Below are positions 10,729-22,309 of a DNA stretch of 64,000 bases, piece after piece. The stretch is from Alisma plantago-aquatica (taxonomy: Eukaryota > Streptophyta > Magnoliopsida > Alismatales > Alismataceae): assembly GCA_963693085.1 (NCBI GenBank), contig OY856409.1, positions 525,597,303 to 525,661,302 on the forward strand, given 5' to 3'. The notes under the pieces are model-generated. The model was not told the origin of the DNA. It did not search any database and saw only the letters and a program-made list of their open reading frames with translations. Every line of letters starts with the position of its first letter. The stretch's first letter is position 1. The position numbers were made by a program, and so were the translations under genes.

Positions 10729-13266
10729 TACATTTTTCTGACATCACATGTCAACTAATTCATAAAAGTAGGAAATGACTATGATGCCCAAATTCATGAG
10801 AGAAGTAAACAATAAAAAGTGAGTAACGAAACTAGATGATGAAATACTATTAAGTAAAGTTCTCTAGTGACAGTAAAGAGGTAACAACTCATGTCATGCC
10901 ACAAGTAAGTACTTAATCTAGATAATCTACAAGACCATCAATGAACTCAAAGGACACCATAAGGGTTCCAATATGTACAATGCCTAATATCATCGAATAA
11001 ATACCACCTTATTTAGGTTCCTTAAAACCAATTTTTATGAAATAAAAGGAAAATTACTTGAAGAGTTACAAGACTTGAAAACAAAATTTGTTATATTTTT
11101 ATATCGAGGACTAGTACTTATAAACCTCATGAACATGAGAGATAGACATGTAGCACTCTTTAGTGGTGACATGTAACTTTTTTGGGGTAAAGGAGAAACA
11201 AAGAGAAGTGACATGAGTGATAGACTCAAGCTTAGTGATGTGGTTTTTACTGCACTAACAAATTCACCCAGGGCTGAAATACTTGAGTTTTTACCAAAAC
11301 CTTGTGCAATAATACCACCCGCAAGCGGAAGGGTCTTATCGCAATATAGTTAAGGATCGAATCTCAAGGGACAATGTTTTTAAGAATCTTTACTAGTCGG
11401 ATCTAGCTCAACTAAGACTAATATTTAGAATAAAGAGTTGGGTTGAGTTTAGTTAAAATAATTACAAGGAAAGTAAAAAAGCGGGAATTAAAATAGAGTC
11501 TAGATTTATGATGGGAATCACTGGGGTGGAACTGGGTTTCACCACCACTACACATGCAAACATGTCCAAAACACATCCATTTTTCTTACATGACATGTCA
11601 ACTAATTCATAAGATTAGGAAATGACTTTGATGCCCAAATTCATGAGAGAAGTAAACAATAACAAGTGAGTAATGAAACTAGATGATGAAATACTATTAA
11701 GTAAAGTGCTCTAGTGATGGTAAAGCGGTAACAACTTATGTCATGCCACAAGCAAGTACTTAATCTAGATAATCTACAAGACCATCAATGAACCCAAAGG
11801 ACACATCATAAGGGTTCCAATATGTACAATGCCTCATATCATCGAATAAATACCACCTTATGTAGGTTCCTTAAAACCAATTTTTATGAAATAAAAGGCA
11901 AATTACTTGAAGAATTACAAGACTTGAAAACAAAATTTTGTTATATTTTTATATCGGGGACTAGTAATTATAAACCTCATGAACATGAGAGATAGACATG
12001 TAGCACTCTTTAGTGGTGACATGTAACTTTTTGGGGGTAAAGGGGAAATGAATAGAAGTAACGTGAGTGATAGACTCAAGCTTAGTGATGTGGTTTTTAC
12101 TGCACTAATAAATTCACCTAGGGCTGAAATCCCTGAGTTTTTACCAAAACCTTGTGCAATAATACCACCCGCAAGCGGACGGGTCTTATCGCAGTATAGT
12201 TAAGGATTGAATCCCAACAGACAACATTTTTAAGAATCTTTACTAGTCGGATATAGTTCAACTAAGACTAATATTTAGAACAAAGAGTTGGGTTGAGTTT
12301 AGTTAAACTAACTGAAAGGAAAGTAAAAGAGCGGGAATTAAAACAAAGTCTAGATTAATGATGGGAATCATTGGGGTGGAACTGGGTTTCACCACTACTA
12401 CACATGCAAACATGTACAAAACACATCCATTTTTCTTACATGAATGTCAACTAATTCGTAAGAGTAGGAAATGACTATGATGCCCAAATTCATGAGAGAA
12501 GTAAACAATAACAAGTGAGTAACGAAATTAGATGATGAAATACTATTAAGTAAAGTGCTCTTGTGATGGTAAAGAGGTAACAACTTATGTCATGCCATAA
12601 GCAAGTACTTAATCTAGATAATCTACAAGACCATCAATGAACCCAAAGGACACATCATAAGTGTTCCAATATGTATAATGCCTCATATAATCGAATAAAT
12701 ACCACCTTATTTAGGTTCCTTAAAACCAATTTTTATGAAATAAAAGGCAAATTACTTGAATAATTACAAGACTTGAAAACAAAATTTTGTTATATTTTTA
12801 TATCGGGGACTAGTACTTATAAACCTCATGAACATGAGAGATAGACATGTAGTACTCTTTAGTGGTGACATGTAACTTTTTGGGGGTGAAGGGGAAATAA
12901 AGAGAAGTGACGTGAGTGATAGACTCAAGCTTAGTGATGTGGTTTTTACTGCACTGACAAATTCACCCAGGGTTGAAATCCCTGAGTTTTTATCAAAACC
13001 TTGTGCAATAATACCACCCGTAAGCGGGCGGGTCTTATCGCAGTATAGTTAAGGATCAAATCCCAAGGGACAACATTTTTAAGAATCTATACTAGTCGGA
13101 TCTAGCTCAACTAAGACTAATATTTAGAACAAAGAGTTGGGTTGAGTTTAGTTAAACTAATTGCAAGGAAAGTAAAAGAGCGGGAATTAAACCCGAGTCT
13201 AGATTAATGATGTAAATCACTGGGGTGGAATCGGGCTTCACCACCACTACACATACAAACATGTCC
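10729..13266. repeat. Three tandem copies of an ~845 bp repeat unit
   Basis: Units begin near 10729, 11574 and 12423. Shared landmarks recur at the same spacing: ATGTCAACTAATTC (10747, 11595, 12446), a GAACATGAGAGATAGACATG block, CTTGTGCAATAATACCACCC, and GGTCTTATCGCAGTATAGTTAAGGAT or close variants. Copies are about 95% alike by eye. The unit resembles non-coding parts of plant Ty3/gypsy-related repeats, but no coding sequence supports that. The third unit runs on into single-copy flank at 13267, so the array may be a partial tandem triplication of a longer element. Confidence 0.8.
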
Positions 13267-14516
13267 AAAACACTTCAGGCTAGAAACAACTATCCAAATG
13301 GAGTTGTAAACTCTACGTACAGAAGTTAGGTTCGCGTAAGCATCACCTATAGGCATCAGATGTCTCATCACATGCAGATCACACACTTACTACTCCGAAG
13401 ATATATTTTAGAAGTTCTCGTCTAGGCATCAACCATGTTAAATGATATTAATAAACCTTAGTATTAAAGTTCTCACAACAAAGGGTTATAATAGATCATG
13501 CAAGGCAGGTGATTAGTCCATAAGCATGCATCAAACGATTAACATGAGATGAAAAGTTATATACAAGCCATAGAATGTTTTAAGATGAACATGTAAGCAT
13601 GAGCATCAGGGCTAGTCTCCGTACCCCAGTGAAGAGGACTACTCGCTCCTCATGATGGAAATAAGAAAAACAAGAGAGAGGGAAGATTCCACCATAGTCA
13701 TGGTGAAGAAGATGGTCGGCGCTCGATGGAGAAACAGTCTTCTACACGATGTCGGGACAGATCTGGAATGAGGAGGGAGAGAACACCAAGGCGGGCGAGG
13801 CAGATCTTCTCTCTCCTTCTTCATTCTCTTCTTGTGCACTTTCTTATAGGAGAAGGACCGGTAGGCGGCTGGCGGCAGAGTAGATCTGTAGATTTGAAGT
13901 CCAACCACTTTTGTGGCTAGAAGATAGATCTAAATGGAGTGGAGATGGAGGAGAGGTAAGAACTCCACAGAGGTAGTCCTTGGCGGTGGAGATTCTTATG
14001 TAAATGGGCCCAAGTGCATTTGTCCCATTAGGATTCATCCATGTCATGTACTAGTCACTTCTCCTATATATAGGAGCACGGTTTTATCAGATAGAATCAT
14101 CTCATTAGCCGCCATCTTATTTTCAACAAACTCAATGCTAGAAAACAATTCATTATCCCTCATAAGAACTTAACAATTAAATGCAATAATGAGGGCATCG
14201 AATCTCTAAGAAATAACATGTCAGATTCTCCTCATGCAATTGAATACAATCGTTCTTACAGAAAATGAGTTATATTGAATAAAGTTATATTGAATATAAT
14301 CATTCTTACACAAAATGGATCTTATTGAATAAAGTTAAGAAAAAGGTACATGACACATGGAATAAAAATATATATTACAGACAGATTATTACAGCCACAA
14401 AGGGCATCACCATCACCGTAATCTAATTCAATGTTTGAAAGAGAGTGGATGGATGGCCTAATTATTTAGATTCCTTCAGTGGTTGTAGAAAAATTATTCC
14501 ATGTATACAACGAGAA
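13267..14516. other. 3' flank of the F-box gene, repeat-derived, no gene seen
   Basis: Continues from the third tandem unit. It contains a purine-rich segment (13650-13990) with overlapping short reading frames on both strands that look like low-complexity artefacts. A perfect palindrome CTCCTATATATAGGAG at 14062-14077 could be a TATA region. The last ~100 bp would be the 3' untranslated region of the minus-strand F-box gene; no polyadenylation signal was assigned. Confidence 0.4.
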
Positions 14517-15655
14517 TCATAATGGAAAAGGCATGAACCAAGTTGGTTGTGGAAGATCCGATGCAATAAGCGGATGACAAAATGCACTCACACTTTTGTC
14601 AAGCATATTGAAAACACCTAGATCCCAACAAGTAGGATGGACATAACTCTCTTCATCGTCGTCAGTAAAGTAGATGCAATTCCTTGTCAGGTATGGAAAG
14701 TCATTGGATGACAAAGCCAGTGTGTAGTTTTTACCAAGAAATATGGCAAAGCCTCCTATGTTGTCCATCTCGACCCATGTAGTTTGACTGTCATCAAATT
14801 TAAAGACTTGGAAGCTAAGGGTCTTGGGTGTCCAAATACATTTGGGGTAATTCTTCATGTGAGGATACTCTTTAATGTGAGTATCTGTTTTTACCCCTTC
14901 TGTGAAACATGTGTGTCTCCATAGCAACAAAAGATGGCCATCCACCTGAACCAAATAAGAAGCTGAAGCACATCCTTTTTGTATGAAGTTGGCTGACACA
15001 GCGATGCATTTTTGGAAGAAAATATCAGAGACGATATCAAAGTACCAAATTCTCTTGTCACTACTATCCACCACATAGAGGGATCCTTCGTGTAATATGA
15101 AATTGGATATCGCATTACAACTTATATCACCAAGTGTCCATGAAGAGTCCCCTTGCCTTGCAAAAGCAAGCATTCCCAACGTCTATTGAGCAACAACTAT
15201 TATATATCCTTGACCGGTACCCCTAGTTGAATGATTGCTACATTGAGCTGGCAAGAGATCATCAGGAGATATGATGATGCCTTGTTGGTAAAACCAATTC
15301 ATCTTTTCACATGATGCAAAATTGTTATCTTTACGATTACCAAAGCCTTCAAAGTAATAGCCAACTGCATGCCCTTTATCGTCGGTTCTTACTCCTTTGA
15401 TTTCAGGAAATCTGGTGATGGAAGGGGGGTGGATGCGGTCACCTGTCACAAGATTAACACATTGCAGCTCGCAGACTTCATCCATGTACATCAGCCAACC
15501 ACCCAAGGAGTAGGAAACAATTGCACGACACTCGACCATAACATCCACAAGGTGGCCGCTGCTCAACTCGAGCGTCTTATTATCAAAGATGCTATATAAA
15601 GTTGTTTTGGGTTGCTGATGACCCTGTTCTTCATCTCTCGGTTTTTCTTTGTTGC
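14517..15655 (-). pseudogene. F-box/DUF295 protein gene, 3' piece (codons 71-448)
   Basis: C-terminal five-sixths of a plant F-box protein of the DUF295 group, predicted to be a substrate receptor of SCF ubiquitin ligases. Reading is open on the minus strand from the retrotransposon junction at 15655. Middle region: SYSLGGWLMYMDEVCELQ. C-terminal DUF295 signature: IYFTDDDEESYVHPTCWDLG, then a final PTWFMPFPL ending at 14517. One in-frame TAG at 15183-15185 (codon 226) separates GYIIVVAQ from LGMLAFARQGDSSWTLGD. Both sides stay in the same frame, so this is a point nonsense mutation. The remaining pieces are at 32486-32649 and 33907-33961. The whole had 447 residues, within the family's usual range. 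Confidence 0.88.
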
Positions 15656-16814
15656 TGTTAGATAACTGATTATGTTAGTTATTAGTTACGTAACTGCTGT
15701 AGCTATTAGCTAGTTACTGTAGCAGCTCATTAATGTAGCTAGACTATTGTGGTAATCACTTATTTAGCATGGGTTAAGCCCAATGTAGTGCAGCAAGTAC
15801 ATGTGAGAATGTAGTGTTGTTTCTAGTGCAAATGGCAAAGAAGTTTTATCCCATATTGCTCACACCTAGAACTTTTTTGGTCCTCATATGTAGGATCACA
15901 TGGGGCACTAGTGTCCAAAGGAGTCCTAGGAAGGAGGTATGCTCACCTCCTTGGTGGGTGGGGTTACCACATCACAACGCACGCACGCGCGTGCGCGCGC
16001 CACGCCTCGCCTCGCCTGGCCTGGTCGGGCTCTGGCTCGGGCTTTTTTATTCGGATTTCTTAAATCCTGATTAGAAAGTGTTTCTCTTTTACGGATTATT
16101 CCCGTATTGTGTACGAGAGCAACCAAGTGTTGCGTCTAACTGGGAATAGGATTAGGGACGTACGTGACTATTTATATGACTTCGGTCATTAGGGTTTAGG
16201 GTTTTCTTATTCGGATTTCTTAAATCCTAATTAGAAAGTGTTTCTCTTTTACGGATTATTCCCGTATTGTGTACGAGAGCAACCGAGTGTTGCATCTAAC
16301 TGGGAATAGGATTAGGGACGTATGTGACTATTTATATGACTCCGGTCATTAGGGTTAAACACACCGAAAACAGTTTTTCTGCCGCCGTGTGTTTTGTGAA
16401 CCCTAATCCCGAGTGCGAGAGTCGTCGTCCCCGGAGTTGCTTTGCGGAGTTGTCCTCCTGTGCGAAGCGAGACTCGTCGTCCTTCCCTTCAGACGCAGCT
16501 ATCAGGTGGTGGTTCCTGCGGTGGCTGTGCTGCACTGGTAGCAGTGCGACGTGCGCGAGCAAGACGTGCAACTTCCAGGTTCGTGCCGGATCGAGACTGG
16601 GAGAACGGTGCCTATCCGCGAGGATTGTCGGGCACTGGTTTCTTTAAGTAACACGTTCATTTCTCAACGAACGATCTGGTTTGCGAATCTAACCCTTAAT
16701 TTTGTTCTCCTGCATTGCTTGTTCTTCTAATCTTATCTTGGATCTGCCTGCACTGTTAATTAAATTGCACCTGACGTTGTTGCATGAACGACAACAACCT
16801 ATATTTTAACAACA
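15656..16814 (+). repeat. 5' LTR of the copia element, with internal 160 bp duplication
   Basis: 1159 bp. Two tandem copies of a 160 bp promoter segment, 16049-16208 and 16209-about 16357, each with the same TATA-like TATTTATATG (16169 and 16329). The 3' LTR has only one copy of this segment. A run of CGCACGCGCGCG-type sequence lies near 15980-16005. The short reading frames at 15814-16074 and 16324-16651 recur in the other LTR and have no recognisable domain. Confidence 0.9.
16169..16178 (+). promoter_or_regulatory. TATA box in copia 5' LTR (duplicated at 16329)
   Basis: GACTATTTATATGAC occurs once in each of the two 160 bp copies and once in the 3' LTR (32000-32010). Transcription of the element would start some 30 bp downstream. 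With two copies, the proximal one (16329) is the likelier start. Confidence 0.55.
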
Positions 16815-16850
16815 GTCTTAAAGAAACCATTTTTTCTGTCGTTAATTAAC

Positions 16851-19800
16851 ATGGCCGGTCAGGGTAGTTCGGGATGTAGGATTGATACAACCAATATGCC
16901 TGAAAAATTTACTGGTATGAATTTTGCCCGTTGGCAGAGTCGTATGGAAATTTGGCTGAATATTGCGGGATATGATCAATATTTAATTGAAACTGAACCT
17001 GTATCTGATGAGACAATTCCTGATAATGCAAACATTATTGCTAATTGGAAGAAGGGTGATAAAACGTGCCGTGGGTTGATTCTGTTTGGTTTAAATAACA
17101 AACTGTATGACTCTTACTCAAAGCCGCCAGTCACTACGTCCAAGGTTTTATGGGAATTGTTAGTTAAGAATTTTAGCACTGAAAATCAGGGTGTTGAAAA
17201 ATACTGTGTGTCAAAATTTCTTAAGTTTCAGATGGTTGAGGGTAAGTCAGTTTCTGATCAAACACACGATCTACAACTCCTAGTTCATGAACTCTCAGAT
17301 GCCAAGATGGTGTTGCCTGAGAAATTCGTTGTTATGTCTATCATAGAAAAATTCCCTAAGTCTTGGGAATCGTTTGGTATGTCTCTGAAGCATCGCAAAG
17401 GGACACACACCATGGATGAATTAATGATGGATATTAATATACAAGAAGAACACTTAAAGGAGAAAGGGGTCAAGGTGCCTACTGATGCTAATCCAACTGT
17501 TAATCTTACTTCTATGAAAAATACCAAAGATAAGAAATCTAAGAATGCACATAAACCCAAGGCAAAGATCCAAAAGAAACCGAAGAACAAACCTTGTTGG
17601 ACTTGTGGACAGGTTGGCCACTGGAACAAGGATTGTCCTAATAAGAAGGCAAAGAAAGCTACCGCATCTGCAACTGAGGAGGTTGTGGTCAACATGATGA
17701 CTACATCCTTGAACCTCAATGATGGGTACGTGTCTATTAAACCTGAAATTCTCTCTATATTTGAACCACTTTATTGGATAATTGACACTGGGGCTAATGT
17801 ACATGTATGTGCTGATAAATCCCTATTTGTGTCTTATCAGGCCTCTCGAGGTCGGTCCGTGACTTTGGGCGATTCCAGCTCTGCAGAATTCAAAGGCGAA
17901 GGACGGGTGGACTTGAAGTTCCCTTCCGGGAAGGTTTTGACTCTTAACAGGGTCAGACATGTTCCAACCATTCGACGCAATATCCTTAGTGGCGTCATAT
18001 TAGTTAGAGAAGTTTATAGAGTAGACTGTAAATGTAATAAGGCTATTATTACATGTCTTCGTGATTCTTTGTTTTTTGGCAAGGGGTACTTATGTGACGT
18101 GGAGAACTTGTTTAAGATTCATGTTGAACCTGTTTCAAATTCCGTTTTAAATTTGAATGATTATAGTTCTGTTTGCATGAATCTTGTTTCATTCGATGTA
18201 TGACATTCACATTTGAGACATGTTAATGTTGCCTCAATGAATCGTATGATGAATCTAGATTTGATCCCTAAATCTGAAGTTAGCAACAATAAATGTGAAA
18301 TCTGTGTACAATCTAAATTGCCTAGGAAACCTTTTCATTCTGTGAATAGGAATTCGGAAGTTTTGGATTTAGTTCATACAGATATCTGTGAATTTAATGG
18401 TGTTGCTACAAGAGATCAAAAGCGTTATTTTATAACTTTTATTGACGATGCGAGTAGATATTGTTATGTCTATTTACTTAGAAGTAAAGATGAGGCATTG
18501 GATAAATTTCAAATTTATAAGAAAGAAGCTGAAACTCAAACCGGTAAAGTACTTAAGCGGTTAAGGTCTGATAGGGGAGGAGAGTATACCTCGAATTTGT
18601 TTTTGGAATTTTGCCAATTACATGGTATAGTTGATGAGGTAACTGCTCCTTATTCACCACAATCAAATGGAATAGCTGAACGTAAAAACCGAACCTTAAT
18701 AGATATAGTAAATACCTTAATTCAAACATCTGGATTACCCAACTTTATGTAGGGGGAAGCTTTGAATACGGCTTGCCATATTCTGAATAGAGTTCCCCAT
18801 AAACATTCAGAGAGTAGTCTGTTTGAGTTATGGAGAGGAAGGAAACCGAGTCTTAAATATCTTCGAGTGTGGGGGTGCCTTGCTAAGGTACTTGTCCCTG
18901 AACACAAAAGGAAGAAATTAGGACCGAATACGGTTGATGCCATATTCTTAGGTTATGTAGAGACAAGTTATGCTTATAGATTCCTGATTGTAAAATCAGA
19001 TATCTCTGGCATTGAGGTCAATACAATTGTAGAATTACGTGATGCTACATTCTTTGAGGATGTGTTTCCTATGAAAACTGGTGTGCCCAATGAAGTTTCT
19101 CAAGAAGATTCATTTACCACAGGTTCCATTCCCGAGCACGTGGAAAGGATGACAAATGTGGGGGGCAACTCAGAACAAGCTATTTCTGAATCTGATGATT
19201 CTGAAGAAATAGTTGAACCAAGGAGAAGTAAATGGCCTAGGACATCAAAGGACTTTGGAAGTGAGTTTCTCACTTACAATGTTGAGGATGATCCTGTTAC
19301 TTTCAAACAAGCTATGGAATCTCCAGAAGCTAAGTTTTGGAAAGAAGTCGTTAATGATGAAATCCAATCAATTCTCTCGAATGGAACTTGGGAATTGGTG
19401 GATTTGCCTCCTGGTTGTTCTGCAGTTGGTTGCAAATGGATTTTTAAGAAGAAACTTAATGCAGACGGGACAATCAATAAGTATAAGGCTAGGTTAGTTG
19501 CTAAGGGTTACACACAAAGGGAAGGAATAGATTATTTTGATACATATTCACCTGTTTCCCGTATGACCACAATCCGAGTGCTTATAGCATTGGCTTCCAT
19601 TTATAATCTCTATATCCATCAGATGGATGTGAAGACCGCGTTCTTACACGGTGATCTTCAAGAAGAGATATATATGGAACAACCTGAGGGATTTGTGGGT
19701 CGTGGGAATGAGTCCAAAGTGTGTAAACTTGTTAAGTCATTATATGGCTTGAAATAAGCCCCTAAGCAATGGCATGAGAAGTTTGATTATGTGATATCAT

Positions 19801-20834
19801 CGTTTGGCTTTATTTCTAATGAATTTGATAAGTGTCTCTACTGCAAGGTTGTTGATAATGGATTCATTTTGTTATGCTTATACGTCGATGATATCCTACT
19901 TTTTGGTTCCGATATGAAAGTAGTAAAAGAGACAAAGTCATTCTTGTGTAGCAAGTTTGAGATGAAGGATATGGGTGTCGCTGATGTGATTTTAGGGCTT
20001 AAAATCATAAGGTCTACTGATGGTATAACTCTCTCTCAGTCTCACTATGTTGAGAAGATACTGGAGAGGTTTGAGTACACATCACGTAAACCTGTTAAGA
20101 CTCCATATGATTCATCCAAACCCTTGTTCAAGAATGAGACTGGCGTTCCAGTGTCTCAATTACGATACTCTCAGATTATCAGAAGTTTGATGTATCTTAT
20201 GAACTGTACACGTCCAGACATTGCGTTTGCCGTGAACAAGTTAAGTAGATACACTAGTTGTCCAGACAAGACCCATTGGGAAGCTCTTGACAGAGTTCTG
20301 AGGTATATCAAGGGAACATGTTCCCTTGGGCTGCATTATGGTAAACATCCTTCCGTAGTCGAAGGATATAGTGATGCAAGCTGGATTGCCGTGAATTCTG
20401 GGAGTAATGGTGTCTCAGGATATGTATTCCTGTTGGGAGGAGGAGTTGTTTCCTGGAGGTCTAAGAAACAGACCATATTGTCTCGGTCCACTTTTGAGGC
20501 AGAGTTGTGTGCTTTAGATGAAACTGGATTGGAAGCTGAATGGCTACATGGACTTATGTCTAGTTTACCTATGGTAATGAAGCCGCTTCCTGCAATTTCA
20601 GTTCACTGTGACAGCACTACAACTATTGCTAAGATAAAGAGTTCCAAGTACAATCAAAAACAGCGTAGACACATCCAAGTCAGATTGAAATCTGTAAGGG
20701 AGTTAGTGTCTAATGGGGTCGTGGTTGTGGACTACGTCGGTACCAAAGATAATACAGCTGATCCTTTCACTAAAGGTCTTACCTTGTCTTTAGTGGAAAA
20801 ATCCAGGTTGGGAATGGGACGGAAACCCCTATAG
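16851..20834 (+). pseudogene. gag-pol: gag-pol polyprotein of the copia element, three in-frame stops
   Basis: Single frame of 1328 codons from ATG 16851, with no frameshift. Seen in order: gag with KFTGMNFARWQSRM; zinc knuckle CWTCGQVGHWNKDC (Cys 249); protease DTG (Asp 312); GAG-pre-integrase region; integrase D,D(35)E at Asp 511, Asp 574 and Glu 610 (HTDIC, SDRGGEY, GIAERKN); reverse transcriptase with YVDD at 1011-1014; RNase H with YSDASW (Asp 1175) and DNTADPFTKGL near the end. Stops are TGA 18201-18203 and TAG 18750-18752, each where Trp is expected, and TAA 19755-19757 where Gln is expected. All three fit C:G to T:A transitions. Otherwise complete and normal length, so the copy died recently. 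Confidence 0.95.
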
Positions 20835-21385
20835 ATTTGCAGGCAGTAGCAACCCAACCCAAAAGAGTGGAGATCCCACAAATTGGGTTCAATGTGGTAA
20901 TAACAAGTTGTCGGGTAAATCAGATGACACTATGTATTCTTGTTTGATGCTTCTTGCATTTGTGTGTCTATTCCCTGGGAAACCTGTTAGTGTCATGACT
21001 GCAAGTTAGTAAGAGATTAGTCTCTTAATGGTGTCAAGTCTTAGGACAGGATGTTAGCAGTACATCCTTGGAGACTTCAGCTAAGTGATTGATGTTGTGT
21101 AGGCCGCAACAAGAGAATTGGGTTGTTCTCTGTTATCAATCATGATATAAAATTTTTGTATGCATGTCCTTAATGCATTATTTTTTTTCTACCATGTCTT
21201 TATTGTGTTGTTACCAACCTATACTCTTGTATCCAAGGTTCAGGTTCAAGACTTTTGTTCACCTAGTTCCTACAGGGGTCACAGTTGGATAACTCAGGTA
21301 GATTCAAACCGAAAGGTATCTGCTGAAAGAACAGTATGGAGGACTGAATGGTAGAGCACACTACACATTGGACTTTGTGGGGGAT

Positions 21386-21454
21386 TGTTAGATAACTGAT
21401 TACGTTAGTTATTAGTTACGTAACTGTTGTAGCTATTAGCTAGTTACTGTAGCA
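21386..21454 (+). repeat. 3' LTR of the copia element, left part
   Basis: First 69 bp of the 3' LTR (TGTTAGATAACTG...TTACTGTAGCA), matching 15656-15724. It follows a G-rich polypurine tract (TTTGTGGGGGAT, ending 21385). It is cut at GCA (21452-21454), which is the target duplication of the CACTA element; LTR sequence resumes at 31499. Confidence 0.88.
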
Positions 21455-21482
21455 TGTTTGAGATGAAGGATATGGGTGTCGC
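21455..21482 (+). other. Templated filler from the copia reverse-transcriptase gene at the CACTA left end
   Basis: 28 bp that belong neither to the LTR nor to the CACTA terminus. 21449-21483 equals 19948-19982 of the reverse-transcriptase gene (FEMKDMGVA region) at 34 of 35 positions. The shared GTAGCA at the left and CT at the right are microhomologies with the LTR and the transposon. The expected first two bases of the CACTA end (CA) are missing. It looks like double-strand-break repair with a local template. Confidence 0.88.
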
Positions 21483-22060
21483 TACTACAGAAACGGCCTT
21501 TGGCGTCGGTCGTTTAACCCCATTTGGCGTCGGTTTCCGACCGACGCCTATGTGGGCACCGCTAAAGGTCGAACACTTCGGCGTCGGTTTTTTAACCGAC
21601 GCCTATTTGTTCTATAGGCGTCGGTTGTTTAGTACATAACCGCCGCCAAAAGTGTTCACGCCACAGAAAATGGCGTCATCTAGGGCACTTTGTGTGTCGG
21701 TTATTTACTAAACAACCGACGCCTATATAGATTATAGCGTCGGTGTTTTAGTAGATAACCGACACATAAAGTGCCCTAGATGACGCCATTTTCTATGGCG
21801 TGAACACTTTTGGCGTCGGTTATATACTAAAACACCGACGCCTGTACTTCAAGATGACACGGCTGTGCTTCCCTGCACGGCCGTGTTTAGTACTATAGGT
21901 GTCGGTTTTATATGAATTACCGACGCCTTTTCCACCACGGACGTGCTATCCTGCACGGTCGGGTTGTTTGTACTATTAGGCGTCGGTGTTTATCAAATAA
22001 CCGACGCTGTATGTCTTTGCTGACGATTTTCTATAAATAACCGACGCCTATTTATATTTT
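21483..22060. repeat. Left subterminal repeats of the CACTA element
   Basis: At least a dozen copies of GGCGTCGGTT or AACCGACGCC, many paired as short inverted repeats. A large foldback spans 21639-21852: an ~80 bp arm containing GTGTTCACGCCACAGAAAAT pairs with its complement around a centre near 21745. Confidence 0.85.
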
Positions 22061-22108
22061 TTTTTCATATCAGTTTGCAGGCCTGCTGTGGCTGGTCAGC
22101 AGGATGAG

Positions 22109-22140
22109 AACCTGCAGTTCAGTTTTCTGAACTGCAGGTT
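22109..22140. other. Perfect 14 bp stem-loop downstream of the Ulp1-like gene
   Basis: AACCTGCAGTTCAG, loop TTTT, then the exact complement. It lies about 170 bp past the stop codon of the minus-strand gene, so it may fall in its 3' untranslated region. Function unknown. Confidence 0.6.
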
Positions 22141-22309
22141 TACGACATCCATTGATATCAACCTACAAACAGGCCGCAAACCTGCAAAAGTCACAAGGAA
22201 AATTCTACACAAGTACATACATTCAGACATCAATTCAATTCTCACATTCACACATATAGAAACATTCAAATACATGTATTAACATTCAGAAATATTCATT
22301 TACAAAGTA

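Noticed and set aside
16324..16651. 107- and 69-codon frames in the copia LTR, repeated at 31973-32324.
   Set aside because: Both LTRs are non-coding control regions; frames overlap on both strands in a G+C-rich stretch and have no domain.
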